From Streptomyces cyaneofuscatus (GTDB lineage Bacteria; Actinomycetota; Actinomycetes; Streptomycetales; Streptomycetaceae): a DNA stretch of 64,000 nt. Of this stretch, positions 20,169 through 29,542 are shown one piece after another. The stretch is from positions 248,001 through 312,000 of the forward strand of contig NZ_JOEM01000008.1 of NCBI RefSeq assembly GCF_000718135.1, in the 5' to 3' direction. How positions within the stretch are numbered: the first letter of the stretch is position 1; each line of letters begins with the position of its first letter. Position numbers and translations under genes: made by a program. The notes below the pieces were generated by a model. It did not search any database. It had not been told where the DNA came from and saw only the letters and a list, made by a program, of their open reading frames with translations.

Positions 20169-21218
20169 CTACTTGGCCGCCTTGACCAGCTCGTCGATCG
20201 CGTACGGCAGGGAGAGCAGCGTGCCCTGGGACATGGCGGCACCGATCGCCGGGCCCTCGCTGTCCAGCAGGTAGGAGACCTTGCCGTCCTTGACGGCGGG
20301 CAGGTTGGCGAAGAGCTTGAACTTCTTGAGCGCCTCCGTGTCCGCCTTGTCGTTGATGACGAAGATGCGGTCGACGTCGATCAGGTCGATGCGCTCGGGC
20401 GACAGCTCGGTGGAGAACTTGCCGTCGGCGATCTTGTCGATCTCGGTCTGGTAGCCGAAGCCGGAACCGGTGACCAGCTGCCCGCGCACATCGGTGGAGG
20501 TGAAGGGGTACACCGCACCCTTGTACCAGGAGAGCGCGACGGCCTTCTGCTCGGCGAAGGCCGGGTTGTCCTTCTTGGCCGCGTCGAGCTTGTCCTGGAT
20601 GCCCTTCACCAGCTCCTTGCCCTCGGACTCCTTGCCGAGCGCCTTGGCGATGTGGACCGCGTTGTCCTGCCATGGAGCGCTGAAGGGCTCCTTTTCGGCC
20701 TTGGTGCGGCCGACGGTGGGGGCAATCTTGGAGAGCTTGTCGTAGGCGGCCTGGTCGACCTCGGAGTAGACCGCGATGATCAGGTCCGGCCGCAGGGAGG
20801 CGATCTTCTCGTAGTTGGGGCCCGCGTCACCGTTGTTCATGATGACCTCGGGACGGGTGTCGCCCCACTGGTCCTTCACCCAGGGCCACTGGGTGTTGAT
20901 GTCGGGGGTCTGGCCGACCGGGTTCGGGTACTGGTCGACCATGCCGACCGGCTTGATGCCGAAGGCCAGGATGGCCTGGTCGTCCGTGTAGCCCACGGAG
21001 ACGACCCGCTTCGGGGCCTTCTCGACCTTCGTGGATCCGAACGCGTGCTCCACCGTGACCGGGAACGCGCCGGCTTCGGCGGCCGGGGCGTCGTCGTTCT
21101 TCTTCGCCTCCGTGTCGGAACCGCATCCCGCGAGGAGGCCGACGCCGAGGGTCGCGACGGAAAGTGCCGCGGCCAGCCGCCGCCACGGCTTCACAAGCGT
21201 CGTTCGATGGAGAAGCAT
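20169..21218 (-). CDS. cchF: Ferri-siderophore-binding lipoprotein of ABC importer
   Basis: A 349-residue exported lipoprotein. A basic start (MLLHRTTLVKPWRRLAAAL) and hydrophobic core end in the lipobox LLAGC. The mature part is a helical-backbone (FepB/FecB type) binding protein with KRVVSVGYTDDQAILAFGI early and SLRPDLIIAVYSEVDQAAYD in lobe one. The ATG at 21218 was chosen over an upstream frame start at 21272 because it directly opens the signal peptide and follows AAGGGA. It captures ferri-coelichelin for CchCDE. An iron box lies 72 bases upstream. Confidence 0.92.
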   Translation of the reverse strand: MLLHRTTLVKPWRRLAAALSVATLGVGLLAGCGSDTEAKKNDDAPAAEAGAFPVTVEHAFGSTKVEKAPKRVVSVGYTDDQAILAFGIKPVGMVDQYPNPVGQTPDINTQWPWVKDQWGDTRPEVIMNNGDAGPNYEKIASLRPDLIIAVYSEVDQAAYDKLSKIAPTVGRTKAEKEPFSAPWQDNAVHIAKALGKESEGKELVKGIQDKLDAAKKDNPAFAEQKAVALSWYKGAVYPFTSTDVRGQLVTGSGFGYQTEIDKIADGKFSTELSPERIDLIDVDRIFVINDKADTEALKKFKLFANLPAVKDGKVSYLLDSEGPAIGAAMSQGTLLSLPYAIDELVKAAK

Positions 21219-21289
21219 CCGGAATCCCTTGCTTTCGCGCTGTCCACTGCGCCCGTGAATGAGGGCGAGCAAACCTTATCCCGCCCAAG

Positions 21290-21308
21290 TGAGGCGAGCC
21301 TAGCCTTA
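21290..21308 (-). promoter_or_regulatory. Iron box upstream of cchF
   Basis: TGAGGCGAGCCTAGCCTTA (forward strand) matches the DmdR1/IdeR consensus at about 12 of 19 positions. It lies in the gap between cchE and cchF, so cchF-cchG probably has its own iron-controlled promoter. Confidence 0.6.
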
Positions 21309-21381
21309 CTTGGAACTTTCCCACGTTCGGATCACGTTTCGGATCGCGGTGGGACATCCGCCAAGTGCCGCTGGACGACGC

Positions 21382-22251
21382 TCACTTCACCCGGACGTCG
21401 CTCGCGGGTTCGAGCCGGACGTGCGTGCGTCCGATCGGGACGATGAGCGGACGGTCGCCCACCGGATCGTCGATCACCTTGGCCTGCAGCCCGAAGGCCT
21501 CGTGCAGCAGCTCGGCGGTGATCACGTCACGCGGGTGCCCCTGCGCCAGGATCGAGCCCGCCCGCATCACGATGAGGTTGTCGCTGTAGCGCGTGGCGAG
21601 GTTGAGATCGTGCAGCACCATGACCACGGTGCACCCCGACTCGTGCAGGTCGTCCACCAGGTCGAGCACGTCGATCGCGTGCGCGAGGTCGAGATAGGTG
21701 GTCGGCTCGTCCAGGAGCAGCAGGTCGGTGCCCTGGGCCAGGGTCATCGAGATCCAGACACGCTGACGCTGACCGCCGGAGAGCGAGTCGACGGGACGGT
21801 CGGCCAGGTCGGCCACCCCGGTCATGGCCAGGGCGCGCTCCACGACCTCGGCGTCGTCCGAGGACCACTGCCGCAGCCAGCTCTGGTGCGGATGGCGCCC
21901 CCGGGCGACCAGGTCCCCCACGGTCAGGCCCTCGGGCGCAACGGGCGCCTGCGGCAGCAGGCCGAGCTTCTTCGCCACGTCCCGGGTCCTGAGCCTGTCG
22001 ATGTCCTCGCCGTCCAGCACCACCGTCCCGCTGGCCGGTTTCAGCAGACGGGTCAGGGTGCGCAACAGCGTCGACTTCCCACAGCCGTTGGGGCCGATGA
22101 TCGTGGTGACCACCCCCGAGGGGATCACCACGTCCAGGTCGTCGATGACCGCCCGGCCGCCGTAGCCGACCGTGACGCCCCTCGCCGCCAGCCGTGGGAC
22201 GTCCTCGGCCTCGGCCTCGGACCGGGTCTCGGTGATGAACTGCGCGACCAC
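21382..22251 (-). CDS. cchE: Ferri-siderophore ABC importer, ATP-binding protein
   Basis: A 289-residue FecE/FhuC-type ATPase. Walker A is GPNGCGKST, the Q-loop is LLPQ, the signature LSGGQRQR, Walker B LLLLDEPTTYLD and the switch His VLHDLN. The GTG at 22251 is preferred because AAGGGG lies five bases upstream; an alternative GTG at 22257 adds two residues but sits on that site. It energises uptake through CchC and CchD. It is separated from cchD by a 65-base gap containing an iron box, so it may be transcribed separately as well as with cchBCD. Confidence 0.92.
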   Translation of the reverse strand: MVAQFITETRSEAEAEDVPRLAARGVTVGYGGRAVIDDLDVVIPSGVVTTIIGPNGCGKSTLLRTLTRLLKPASGTVVLDGEDIDRLRTRDVAKKLGLLPQAPVAPEGLTVGDLVARGRHPHQSWLRQWSSDDAEVVERALAMTGVADLADRPVDSLSGGQRQRVWISMTLAQGTDLLLLDEPTTYLDLAHAIDVLDLVDDLHESGCTVVMVLHDLNLATRYSDNLIVMRAGSILAQGHPRDVITAELLHEAFGLQAKVIDDPVGDRPLIVPIGRTHVRLEPASDVRVK

Positions 22252-22266
22252 AAGCACCCCTTGAGT

Positions 22267-22285
22267 TTAGGCTCGCCTAACCTTA
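22267..22285 (-). promoter_or_regulatory. Iron box upstream of cchE
   Basis: TTAGGCTCGCCTAACCTTA (forward strand) is a strong DmdR1/IdeR-type match, with TTAGGC and CCTAACC halves. It lies 16 bases before the cchE start, where bound repressor would block initiation. Confidence 0.75.
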
Positions 22286-22315
22286 TTACGTACGGCGGGA
22301 GTTCGCCTCAGGGCG

Positions 22316-23419
22316 TCACGGTCCGGTCCGGCGGAGATTCGCCCGTACCAGCAGGTAGACGAGGAACGGGCCGCCGATCGCGGCGGTGACCACGCCGACC
22401 GGCAGGGTGACCGGCAGCGCTGTCCGCGCGATGAGGTCCGAACCGGTCAGCAGCAGCGCCCCCAGCAGGCCGGAGGCCACCATCGGCGGCGTCGGGAACC
22501 TCGCCAGCCTCATCGCCACCTGGGGCGCCACCAGCGCGACGAACGGGACGGGGCCCGCCGCGCTCACCGCGACGGCGGCCAGCAGCACCGCGCACAGCAG
22601 GAGGACGGCCCGCACCCTGGTGTACCGGACACCCAGGCCGGCGGCCACGTCGTCACCGAGGTGCATCGCCTTGAACGAGAACGCGGCGGCGGCCACCACG
22701 ACGAGCAGGACCAGCGCCCCCCAGAACGCGATGTGGACCTCGTCCCACGACCGGCCGTCCAGCGAGCCGACCAGCCACGCCTGGGCCCGGGCCACGTCCC
22801 TGATGTCGGCGGACACCAGCAGCCAGGTCGTGAGCGCCTGCATCACGGCGCTCACCGAGATACCGATGAGGATGAGCCGGAAGCCGTCGATCCCGCGCCG
22901 CCACGCCAGGAAGTAGACCAGCAGCCCCGTACCGAGGCCGCCCAGGAGCGCCGCCGCCGACAGCCCCACCGAGCCGACGACCGCCGCGGCGGCCCCGCCC
23001 GACACCGTCACCAGGAAGACCGCGACCGCGCTGGCCCCGCTGGTGATCCCGAGGATGTCGGGGCTGGCGAGCGGATTACGGGCGACGGACTGGGTGATCG
23101 CCCCGGACACCCCCAGGGCGATGCCCACGACGAGACCGGCCAGGGCGCGCGGCATCCGCAGGTCCATCACGACGAACTCGTCGACCTGTTCGCCCTGGCC
23201 CAGCAGCGTCGCGATCACCCGCGACAGGCCGATGGGGAAGTCCCCGACGGCGATGGAGAGGCAGAACACCAGGAAGGCGGAGGCGGCCAGCACCAGCGTG
23301 ACCAGGACGAGCCAGGGCCGCCAGACGAACGACACCTGACCGAACCGCACACCCGGCGACAGGGGCGGCGTCACTCTTGCCGACTTGGCGTCCGTAGGGT
23401 TCATCTCTGTTTTCCTCAT
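22316..23419 (-). CDS. cchD: Ferri-siderophore ABC importer permease (FecCD family)
   Basis: A 367-residue polytopic membrane protein of the FecCD/BtuC family with about ten helices. Diagnostic segments are LRMPRALAGLVVGIALGVSG, then SVARNPLASPDILGITSGA, and near the C-terminus GPVPFVALVAPQVAMRL. The ATG at 23419 overlaps the cchC stop codon as ATGA; a second ATG at 23404 has AGGAAAACAGAG upstream and is a possible alternative. It forms the channel with CchC. Confidence 0.92.
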   Translation of the reverse strand: MRKTEMNPTDAKSARVTPPLSPGVRFGQVSFVWRPWLVLVTLVLAASAFLVFCLSIAVGDFPIGLSRVIATLLGQGEQVDEFVVMDLRMPRALAGLVVGIALGVSGAITQSVARNPLASPDILGITSGASAVAVFLVTVSGGAAAAVVGSVGLSAAALLGGLGTGLLVYFLAWRRGIDGFRLILIGISVSAVMQALTTWLLVSADIRDVARAQAWLVGSLDGRSWDEVHIAFWGALVLLVVVAAAAFSFKAMHLGDDVAAGLGVRYTRVRAVLLLCAVLLAAVAVSAAGPVPFVALVAPQVAMRLARFPTPPMVASGLLGALLLTGSDLIARTALPVTLPVGVVTAAIGGPFLVYLLVRANLRRTGP

Positions 23420-24474
23420 GCGCTCTTGAACTTCCCTCGCCACACCAGGACCGCGAAGAACGGCGCGCCGATGAGGGCGACCACGACGCCCGGCTCCAGC
23501 TCACCGGGCCGCACCACCAGGCGCCCCACGATGTCGCAGGCCAGCAGGATGACGGCCCCGAGCAGGCCCGCGTACGGGACCAGCCAGCGGTAGTCGGGCC
23601 CCGTCAGATACCGGGCCACATGGGCGACCATGAGCCCGAGGAAGGCGATGGGGCCGCACGCCGCCGTGGCCGCGCCCGCCAGCAGGGTGATGGCGACGAT
23701 GCCGACGGCCCGGCTCAGCACGATGTTCACGCCCAGCCCGCGCGCCACGTCGTCGCCCAGGTTGAGCAGGTTGAGGGAGGGCAGGGTGCTCAGGGCCAGG
23801 AGGAGCCCGACGCCGATGAACCCGGTCACCGGCCAGATGACGTCGAATCCCACCCCGGCCACGGAGCCCGCGTTCCAGAACCGGAGCGCGTTCAGGGATT
23901 TCTGGTCGGTCAGCGCGACCGCGGTGGTCATCGCCATGAGGAAGACCGTGATCCCCTGCCCGGCCAGGGCGAGCGTCAGCGGGTTGCCCGCTCCCCTGCC
24001 GATGCTCGCCAGACCGAAGACGACGACGCCGGCGACGGCCGCTCCCACGAAGGCGAACCAGACGTAGTGGAACGGGTTGGTGAGGCCGAACACGGCGATC
24101 GCCGACACCACCGCGAACGAGGCACCGCTGTTCACGCCCAACAGGCCCGTGTCGGCGATGGGGTTACGTGTGTACCCCTGGATCAGCGCACCGCCGACGC
24201 CCAGGGCGATGCCCGCCACCAACGCGAGGACCGTCCGGGGCACCCGGACGGTCTGCACGATGAGGCGGATCTCGGTGAGCCGTTGGTCGGAGTCCGGCGC
24301 CGCGAACAGCCCGTGCCAGACCTCGGCGGGGCTGAGCGCACGGGCTCCCACGGCCAGCGACAGGGCCGCGACGAGCGCGAGGAACGCCACCAGCGTGCCC
24401 AACCCCACAACCCGCCCGCGGCGGACCTCTGTCGCACCCCTGGGCACGGGGCGCTCAACTGCAGTCGTGCTCAT
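23416..24474 (-). CDS. cchC: Ferri-siderophore ABC importer permease (FecCD family)
   Basis: A 352-residue FecCD-type permease starting MSTTAVERPVPRGATEV, with about ten helices. Family motifs include VRVPRTVLALVAGIALGVGG, then YTRNPIADTGLLGVNSGASF and ACGPIAFLGLMVAHVARYL. The ATG at 24474 is chosen over an upstream frame start at 24495 by comparison with usual family length. Its end overlaps cchD by four bases. It follows cchB by 87 bases and is probably in the same transcript. Confidence 0.92.
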   Translation of the reverse strand: MSTTAVERPVPRGATEVRRGRVVGLGTLVAFLALVAALSLAVGARALSPAEVWHGLFAAPDSDQRLTEIRLIVQTVRVPRTVLALVAGIALGVGGALIQGYTRNPIADTGLLGVNSGASFAVVSAIAVFGLTNPFHYVWFAFVGAAVAGVVVFGLASIGRGAGNPLTLALAGQGITVFLMAMTTAVALTDQKSLNALRFWNAGSVAGVGFDVIWPVTGFIGVGLLLALSTLPSLNLLNLGDDVARGLGVNIVLSRAVGIVAITLLAGAATAACGPIAFLGLMVAHVARYLTGPDYRWLVPYAGLLGAVILLACDIVGRLVVRPGELEPGVVVALIGAPFFAVLVWRGKFKSA

Positions 24475-24561
24475 ATGGACGTACGTTATCCCCACTGATC
24501 AACCGGACGTGCTGGTACGCCACAGAGGGCGCACCCGCGTCCGGGTGCGCCCGCAGGGCTG

Positions 24562-25917
24562 TCACGCGATGGCGCTGCCGGTGCCGTCGGTGACCGGGCG
24601 GGCCTCGTCGGAGGTGGATTTGACGCTCCGGTCCAGCAGCGAGTCCAGGATCTCCCCGACGCGTATCGCGGTGTTGGAGAGCAGGGACGTCGTGATGCCG
24701 TGCGTGTGCTCCGTACCGCCCTGGAGATAGATTCCGCAGTTCAGGGCGGGGTCGGTGGCGATGCGGTAGTCGCGCTCGACCCGGACGCGGCCCTCGTCGT
24801 CCAGCAGGCAGCGGTCGGCGACCTCACCGAGGAGGCCGAGCGGGTCGGCGGGGCTGTAGCCGGTGGCGAAGACGACGATATCGGCGTCCAGAGGTGTCTC
24901 CTCGCCGGTGACGAGGGATTTCACCGTGGTACGTACGCTGTCGGGCCGCTCCTCGACGGCGGTGACCCGGGAGACGTTGAGGAAGCGGAGGCGCTCGGTG
25001 CCGAGGACCTTCTCGCGGTACATCTGCCGGTACAGGTCGTCGATCAGGTCGATGTCCACCACGGAGTAGTTGGTGTTCCCGTGATAGGCCATCAGCTGAC
25101 TTTTGACGCTGTCGGGTGCGGCGAAGTACTCGTCGACGGCCCCGGGGTCGAAGATCCGGTTGGCGAAGCTGCTGTCGTCGGCGGGGCTGTAGCCGTAGCG
25201 GGAGAAGACCGCGCAGACCTCGGCCTCGGGGAAGCGGCGGTGCAGGTAGGCGACGTTCTCGGCGGCGCTCTGCCCGGCTCCCACGACGACGAACCGCGAG
25301 GGCGAGGTGCCCTCCAGACCGTCGACCTTGCGCAGCAGATCCGAGTTGTGCCAGACCCGGTCACCGCGCCGCACGCCTTCCGGCAGGATCGGGCGCAGCC
25401 CGGTGCCGATGACGAGGTTGCGGGCCCGGTGCACTTCGAGGCCGCCTCCGGACCGGACGGTGACATCCAGGTACTCCACGGTGCCGTCGTGGACGAAAGG
25501 CGTCACGGAGACGACCTCGTGTCCGTAGGAGACCATGTCGTCGACCTTGGCCGCCGCCCATTCGAAGTAGTCGTGGAACTCGACGCGCAGCGGGAAGAGG
25601 TTTTTGTGGTTGATGAAGTCGATCAGCCGGTTCTTGCTCTGGAGGTAGCAGAGGAAGCTGTACTCGCTGGCCGGGTTACGGAGGGTCACCAGGTCCTTGA
25701 GGAACGACACTTGCATCGTGGCGTCGTCGATCAGCATGCCGCGGTGCCAGCCGAAGCTCTGCTGCTGCTCGAAGAAGTGAGCGGTGACCGGCTCCTGCCC
25801 GCCGACGCGTGTGTTGTGCTCTCTGAGCGCGATCGCCATGGCCACGTTGGAGGGGCCGAAGCCGATTCCGATGAGGTCATGGATCAGTGGTGCGTCGCCA
25901 GGATGAACCTGTGACAT
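24562..25917 (-). CDS. cchB: L-ornithine N5-monooxygenase for coelichelin
   Basis: A 451-residue class B flavin monooxygenase of the SidA/PvdA/IucD family. The N-terminal FAD site is GIGFGPSNVAMAIAL, a central NADPH site is VVVGAGQSAAENVAYL, and the late ATGY motif is FATGYSPADPLGLLGEV. The segment FGWHRGMLIDDATMQVSFLK is the family ornithine-binding region. The enzyme makes N5-hydroxyornithine for NRPS modules 1 and 3. In S. coelicolor the formyltransferase gene cchA lies on its far side; here the next gene is an unrelated HTH-TOBE gene. A strong iron box lies 88 bases upstream. Confidence 0.95.
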   Translation of the reverse strand: MSQVHPGDAPLIHDLIGIGFGPSNVAMAIALREHNTRVGGQEPVTAHFFEQQQSFGWHRGMLIDDATMQVSFLKDLVTLRNPASEYSFLCYLQSKNRLIDFINHKNLFPLRVEFHDYFEWAAAKVDDMVSYGHEVVSVTPFVHDGTVEYLDVTVRSGGGLEVHRARNLVIGTGLRPILPEGVRRGDRVWHNSDLLRKVDGLEGTSPSRFVVVGAGQSAAENVAYLHRRFPEAEVCAVFSRYGYSPADDSSFANRIFDPGAVDEYFAAPDSVKSQLMAYHGNTNYSVVDIDLIDDLYRQMYREKVLGTERLRFLNVSRVTAVEERPDSVRTTVKSLVTGEETPLDADIVVFATGYSPADPLGLLGEVADRCLLDDEGRVRVERDYRIATDPALNCGIYLQGGTEHTHGITTSLLSNTAIRVGEILDSLLDRSVKSTSDEARPVTDGTGSAIA

Positions 25918-26004
25918 GTCACTCCCATCGTGCGGGAAAGCCGCCTGTCAGGCGCCGGGGAAGGTACGCGAGATGGGCACGCCGACAGAGCAGCCCAGCC
26001 CGAC

Positions 26005-26023
26005 TTAGGTGAGCCTAAGCTAA
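26005..26023 (-). promoter_or_regulatory. Iron box upstream of cchB
   Basis: TTAGGTGAGCCTAAGCTAA is the best iron box in the window, with the TTAGGTGAGCCTAA core intact. It probably controls the cchB-cchC-cchD transcript. Confidence 0.85.
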
Positions 26024-26161
26024 TCGGAACGAGGCTGTCGATAGGGCAAAGCGGATATCGATAACCTGATGCTCCGTCAATCAAGTTGTTGAAATACCCT
26101 GTTGACAGCGGCGGTGAGCTATGCGTCACGTGGCGTGACCACGGCACCGACGCCGTTGGCC

Positions 26162-26167
26162 TAGAGT
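26162..26167 (+). promoter_or_regulatory. Likely -10 element of a leaderless transcript
   Basis: TAGAGT ends six bases before the GTG at 26174, the spacing typical of leaderless actinobacterial messages. No ribosome-binding site with normal spacing exists for that GTG. No convincing -35 is seen. Confidence 0.4.
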
Positions 26168-26173
26168 GCGGAG

Positions 26174-26593
26174 GTGCCTTCGTACAGCATTGGCCAGGCC
26201 GCAGAGCTGCTGGCCGTGAGCCCGGAAACCGTCCGCCGATGGGCGGACGGCGGTCACCTCGCGATGGACCGCGGCAGCTCGGGGAACCGGCTGATCGACG
26301 GCGTCAGCCTGGCGGCCTTCGCCACCGAGCGCGCCGCCGGCCTTCATCCGGTGCCCGGCGGCGGGGCTCTGACGTCGGTACGGAATGCGTTCGCCGGGAT
26401 CGTCACCGCCGTCACCATGGACGACATCGTGGCCCAGGTGGAGATCCAGTCGGGCCCGCACCGGCTGGTGTCCTTGATCAGCCGCGAGTCCGTGGACGAA
26501 CTCGGCCTCGAAGTGGGCGTCCTGGCGACGGCCCGGGTGAAGTCGACCAACGTGCACATCGACCGCCCGGGAAGCCAGCCCCGGGAGCGCTGA
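26174..26593 (+). CDS. HTH-TOBE domain protein (molybdate-binding/regulatory type)
   Basis: A 139-residue protein. Residues 4-45 form a MerR/excisionase-like DNA-binding fold ([20 protein letters not shown], then DGGHLAM). Residues about 65-133 are a TOBE domain ([20 protein letters not shown]), ending in [24 protein letters not shown] domains of this kind bind molybdate or tungstate. Homologues usually accompany modABC or molybdoenzymes, and here the next gene is the ruin of a molybdoenzyme-flavoprotein. It may therefore be a leftover molybdate sensor. Translation is probably leaderless from the GTG. Confidence 0.8.
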   Translation: MPSYSIGQAAELLAVSPETVRRWADGGHLAMDRGSSGNRLIDGVSLAAFATERAAGLHPVPGGGALTSVRNAFAGIVTAVTMDDIVAQVEIQSGPHRLVSLISRESVDELGLEVGVLATARVKSTNVHIDRPGSQPRER

Positions 26594-28688
26594 CGCGGCC
26601 GCCCACCGAGCGGCGGATGGGAACACGCAACCCGAGTTCAAGGTCTGCGCCGTCACCCTCGCCAGGACGGTCGCCCCGGTTCCGGCCGGCCGCGCGGACA
26701 CCCAGCCGGAGACCGCTCCCGGCTCCCCCGCCCCCTCCCCTGCGCCGGAGCCGCCCGCCGCAGCAGCCTCCACCGACTCGCCCGTCCACGCGCTCGCCGC
26801 TCTCTTCGGGATCGCCGACGTCACCCCCGCACCGCTGGCGGAGCCGCAACGCCGCTACCTCTCCGGCTATCTTTCCGGTCTCGCCGCGAACCCGCCCGAC
26901 GGGCGCGTGCCCGTTCTGCCGCCGGACGCACCCTTCGACCCGGGCCACGCCCTGTGGGTGGACGGTGTCCTCGCCGGCATGTTCTCCCGTACGGCACCGG
27001 GGGCGGCGTCCGCCCTCGTGCCCGCGCCCGCTCCCGCGCGGAACGGCGTTGAGGCAGCCGGGCCGACCGTGCCCACCCGCCGCCTGCTCGTCCTGTGGGC
27101 CTCCCAGACCGGCACCGCCGAGGAGTTCGCCGCGGGCGCCGCCGCCCGGCTCACCCGGGTGGGGCTCACCCCTGAGCTGCTGCCCATGGCCGACGTGTCC
27201 CCGGCGGACCTCGGCGGCGACACCGACGTACTCCTCGTCACCAGTACGTTCGGGGACGGCGAAGCTCCCGACAACGGAGCCGGCTTCTGGGAGACGCTGA
27301 GCGCCCTGGACGCCGGGCGAATGGACGGGATCCGGTACGCGGTCCTCGCCTTCGGCGACTCCGGCTACGACGACTTCTGCGGCCACGGCCGACGCCTCGA
27401 CGAACGGCTCGACGCCCTCGGTGCCACCCGCCTGGTCCCCCGTACCGACTGCGAGCCCGACTTCGAGGGGCCGGCCGAGCAGTGGCTCGGGCAGGTGGTC
27501 ACCGCCCTGACCAACGCCGCCGAGCCCTCGTCGGCCCCCACACCCACTGTCGGGGGCGCACCAGCGGTCTACACCAGGACATCCCCCTTCGCCACCCTCC
27601 TCGTCGGCAACAGGCTGCTGAGCCTGCCCGGTTCGCGGAAGGAGGTCCGGCAGTTCGCCTTCGACACCCGGGGCGGCGAACTCGCCTACGAGGCCGGAGA
27701 CGCCCTCGGTGTGTGGCCGGCCAACGGCGCCCCGCTCGTCGCCGAATGGCTCGCCCTCACCGGACTCGACCCCGACGAGCCCGTCGACCTGGGCGACGGC
27801 GCCGCCGTCCCCCTCGAAGAGGCGCTGCGCACCCGCCTGGACATCGCCCGCATCTCCCCCGACCTGCTCAGGTTCACGGCAGAGCGGACCGGCAGCCACG
27901 AGCTGAAGAGGCCGCTGCGCTCCGACAACAAGGACGCGCTGGCGAAATGGAGTTGGGGGCGCCAGGCCGCCGATGTCGTCGCCGCGTACCCCGTCCGCGG
28001 ATCGGCGGCGGAGTGGGCGGGCGTCCTCAAGCGCCTCCACCCGCGCCTGTACTCCATCTCCTCCAGCCCGCTCGCCCACCCCGGCGAGGTGCGGCTGACG
28101 GTCTCCGTCGTCCGGTACGCGGGCGACCTCGGCCGGGACCGCACGGGCGTCTGCTCGGCCTACCTGGCCGACCACGCCGACGACGGCCCGGTCCAGGTCT
28201 TCGTACAGCGCTCACCGCGCTTCCGCCCGCCTGCCGATCCGGCCACGCCCATGGTCATGGTCGGCCCCGGAACCGGCGTGGCGCCCTTCATCGGCTTCCT
28301 GGAGGAGCGCCGGGCCCGCGGCCATACCGGACCCAACTGGCTCTTCTTCGGCGAGCAGCGCCGGGCCACCGACTTCTACTACCGCGAGGAGCTGGAGGCG
28401 TACCGGGCGTCCGGCCACCTCGACCGGCTCGACCTCGCGTTCTCCCGGGACCAGCGGAACAAGGTCTAAGTCCAGGACCGCATGCGCGAACACGGCCCCC
28501 GCTTGTGGCAGTGGCTCCAGGACGGCGCCCACTTCTACGTCTGCGGTGACGCCTCCCGGATGGCGAAGGACGTCGACCAGGCCCTCAGGGACATCGCCGT
28601 CACCCACGGCGGCATGGACGCCGATGAGGCGTCCGCGTATGTGCGGCGCCTGGCCTCGGACCGGCGCTACGTCCGCGACGTCTACTGA
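26594..28688 (+). pseudogene. Decayed nitrate/sulfite reductase flavoprotein gene
   Basis: The frame encodes a flavodoxin domain ([20 protein letters not shown]), an FAD-binding domain ([16 protein letters not shown]) and an NADP-binding domain ([20 protein letters not shown]), as in sulfite reductase flavoprotein alpha. At 28467-28469 the expected KVYVQDR reads KV-stop-VQDR, with TAA in place of probable TAC. The frame then continues to a normal C-terminus at 28688 (FYVCGDASRMAKDV). Upstream of the flavodoxin, the residues [17 protein letters not shown] resemble the tail of a molybdopterin nitrate reductase, but everything before them is missing and there is no good start codon. The gene was probably a bifunctional nitrate reductase-flavoprotein that lost its 5' part by deletion against the preceding gene. 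Confidence 0.85.
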
Positions 28689-29069
28689 CCACCACGCGGG
28701 GGTTTCCGGACAGCTTCGGGATGTGAGTGAGGCCACGACTTTCGGCGTTTGACGGGAAAATCTTCACGAAGTTGACGCTTCATCCTCAAAAACTTCTGCC
28801 CTGATCCCATTTCGTCACCCGAACAGCAAGATCAACTTGGTTGAACTCTGCACCGCTCACTTCACCCTGTCCGTATGGCGGCCAACCGCCCCGGCGCGAC
28901 TACTGCCTCCCGCGCATGAGGCTGTAGGCATATTCCGCAACGGCATGCCGGACGCGCCGACCCTGACCGAGTCGATCGCCCTTCCGGTGATGCGCCGTCA
29001 TTCAAGGGGATTCGGGAGGCATCTGCCTTCGATTCCCGCTCACCACCGCCACACTTGGGGGACTTTCCC
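28689..29069. other. Intergenic region carrying the tyrosinase operon promoter
   Basis: This 381-base gap is more AT-rich than its surroundings at about 28740-28860 (for example GGGAAAATCTTCACGAAG). No gene or convincing operator was recognised. It must hold the melC promoter. A GGGGGA ribosome-binding site stands before melC1. Confidence 0.5.
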
Positions 29070-29480
29070 ATGTCTCAACTCACCCGTCGTCGCGCCCTCG
29101 GGGCTACCGCGACCGTTCTCACCGGCCTCGTCCTGACCGGCTTCGCCCGGACGGCAGGTGCGTCGTCCGAACCTCGGACCGCCGACCCCAAGCACAACGC
29201 CGGGCACGCCGGACACACGGGACACGCGGGGCACGAAGGCCCGCAGCCGTTCAGCGAGACCTTCCAGGGGCGCCGCATCGAGGGCGCGCCGTCGCACGGG
29301 GAGGGGCATCACGGGGGCTACGCCGTGCAGATCGACGGCGAGGAACTGCACGTGATGCAGAACGCGGACAGCACCTGGGTCAGCGTCATCAACCACTACG
29401 AGACGTTCGCCACCCCGCGCGCGGTCGCCCGGGCGGCCGTGATCGAGCTCCAGGGCTCCGAACTCGTACCCCTGGCCTAG
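29070..29480 (+). CDS. melC1: Tyrosinase copper chaperone / cofactor
   Basis: A 136-residue exported protein beginning [20 protein letters not shown], a twin-arginine signal peptide. It continues with a His-rich linker ([16 protein letters not shown]) and the MelC1 fold ([20 protein letters not shown]). MelC1 binds apo-tyrosinase, inserts copper into it, and guides the complex through the Tat route. The ATG at 29070 follows GGGGGA; an in-frame start at 29055 is rejected. melC2 follows after 62 bases. Confidence 0.95.
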   Translation: MSQLTRRRALGATATVLTGLVLTGFARTAGASSEPRTADPKHNAGHAGHTGHAGHEGPQPFSETFQGRRIEGAPSHGEGHHGGYAVQIDGEELHVMQNADSTWVSVINHYETFATPRAVARAAVIELQGSELVPLA

Positions 29481-29542
29481 ATCCACCCCCCGCCCGCGCG
29501 ATTCCGCCGACCTGACCCTTTCCTGAACCGGGGAGCACTCTC

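Noticed and set aside
28467..28469. Programmed readthrough or selenocysteine at the in-frame stop
   Set aside because: The codon is TAA, no recoding signal is visible, and the gene also lacks its 5' part, so decay is the simpler explanation.
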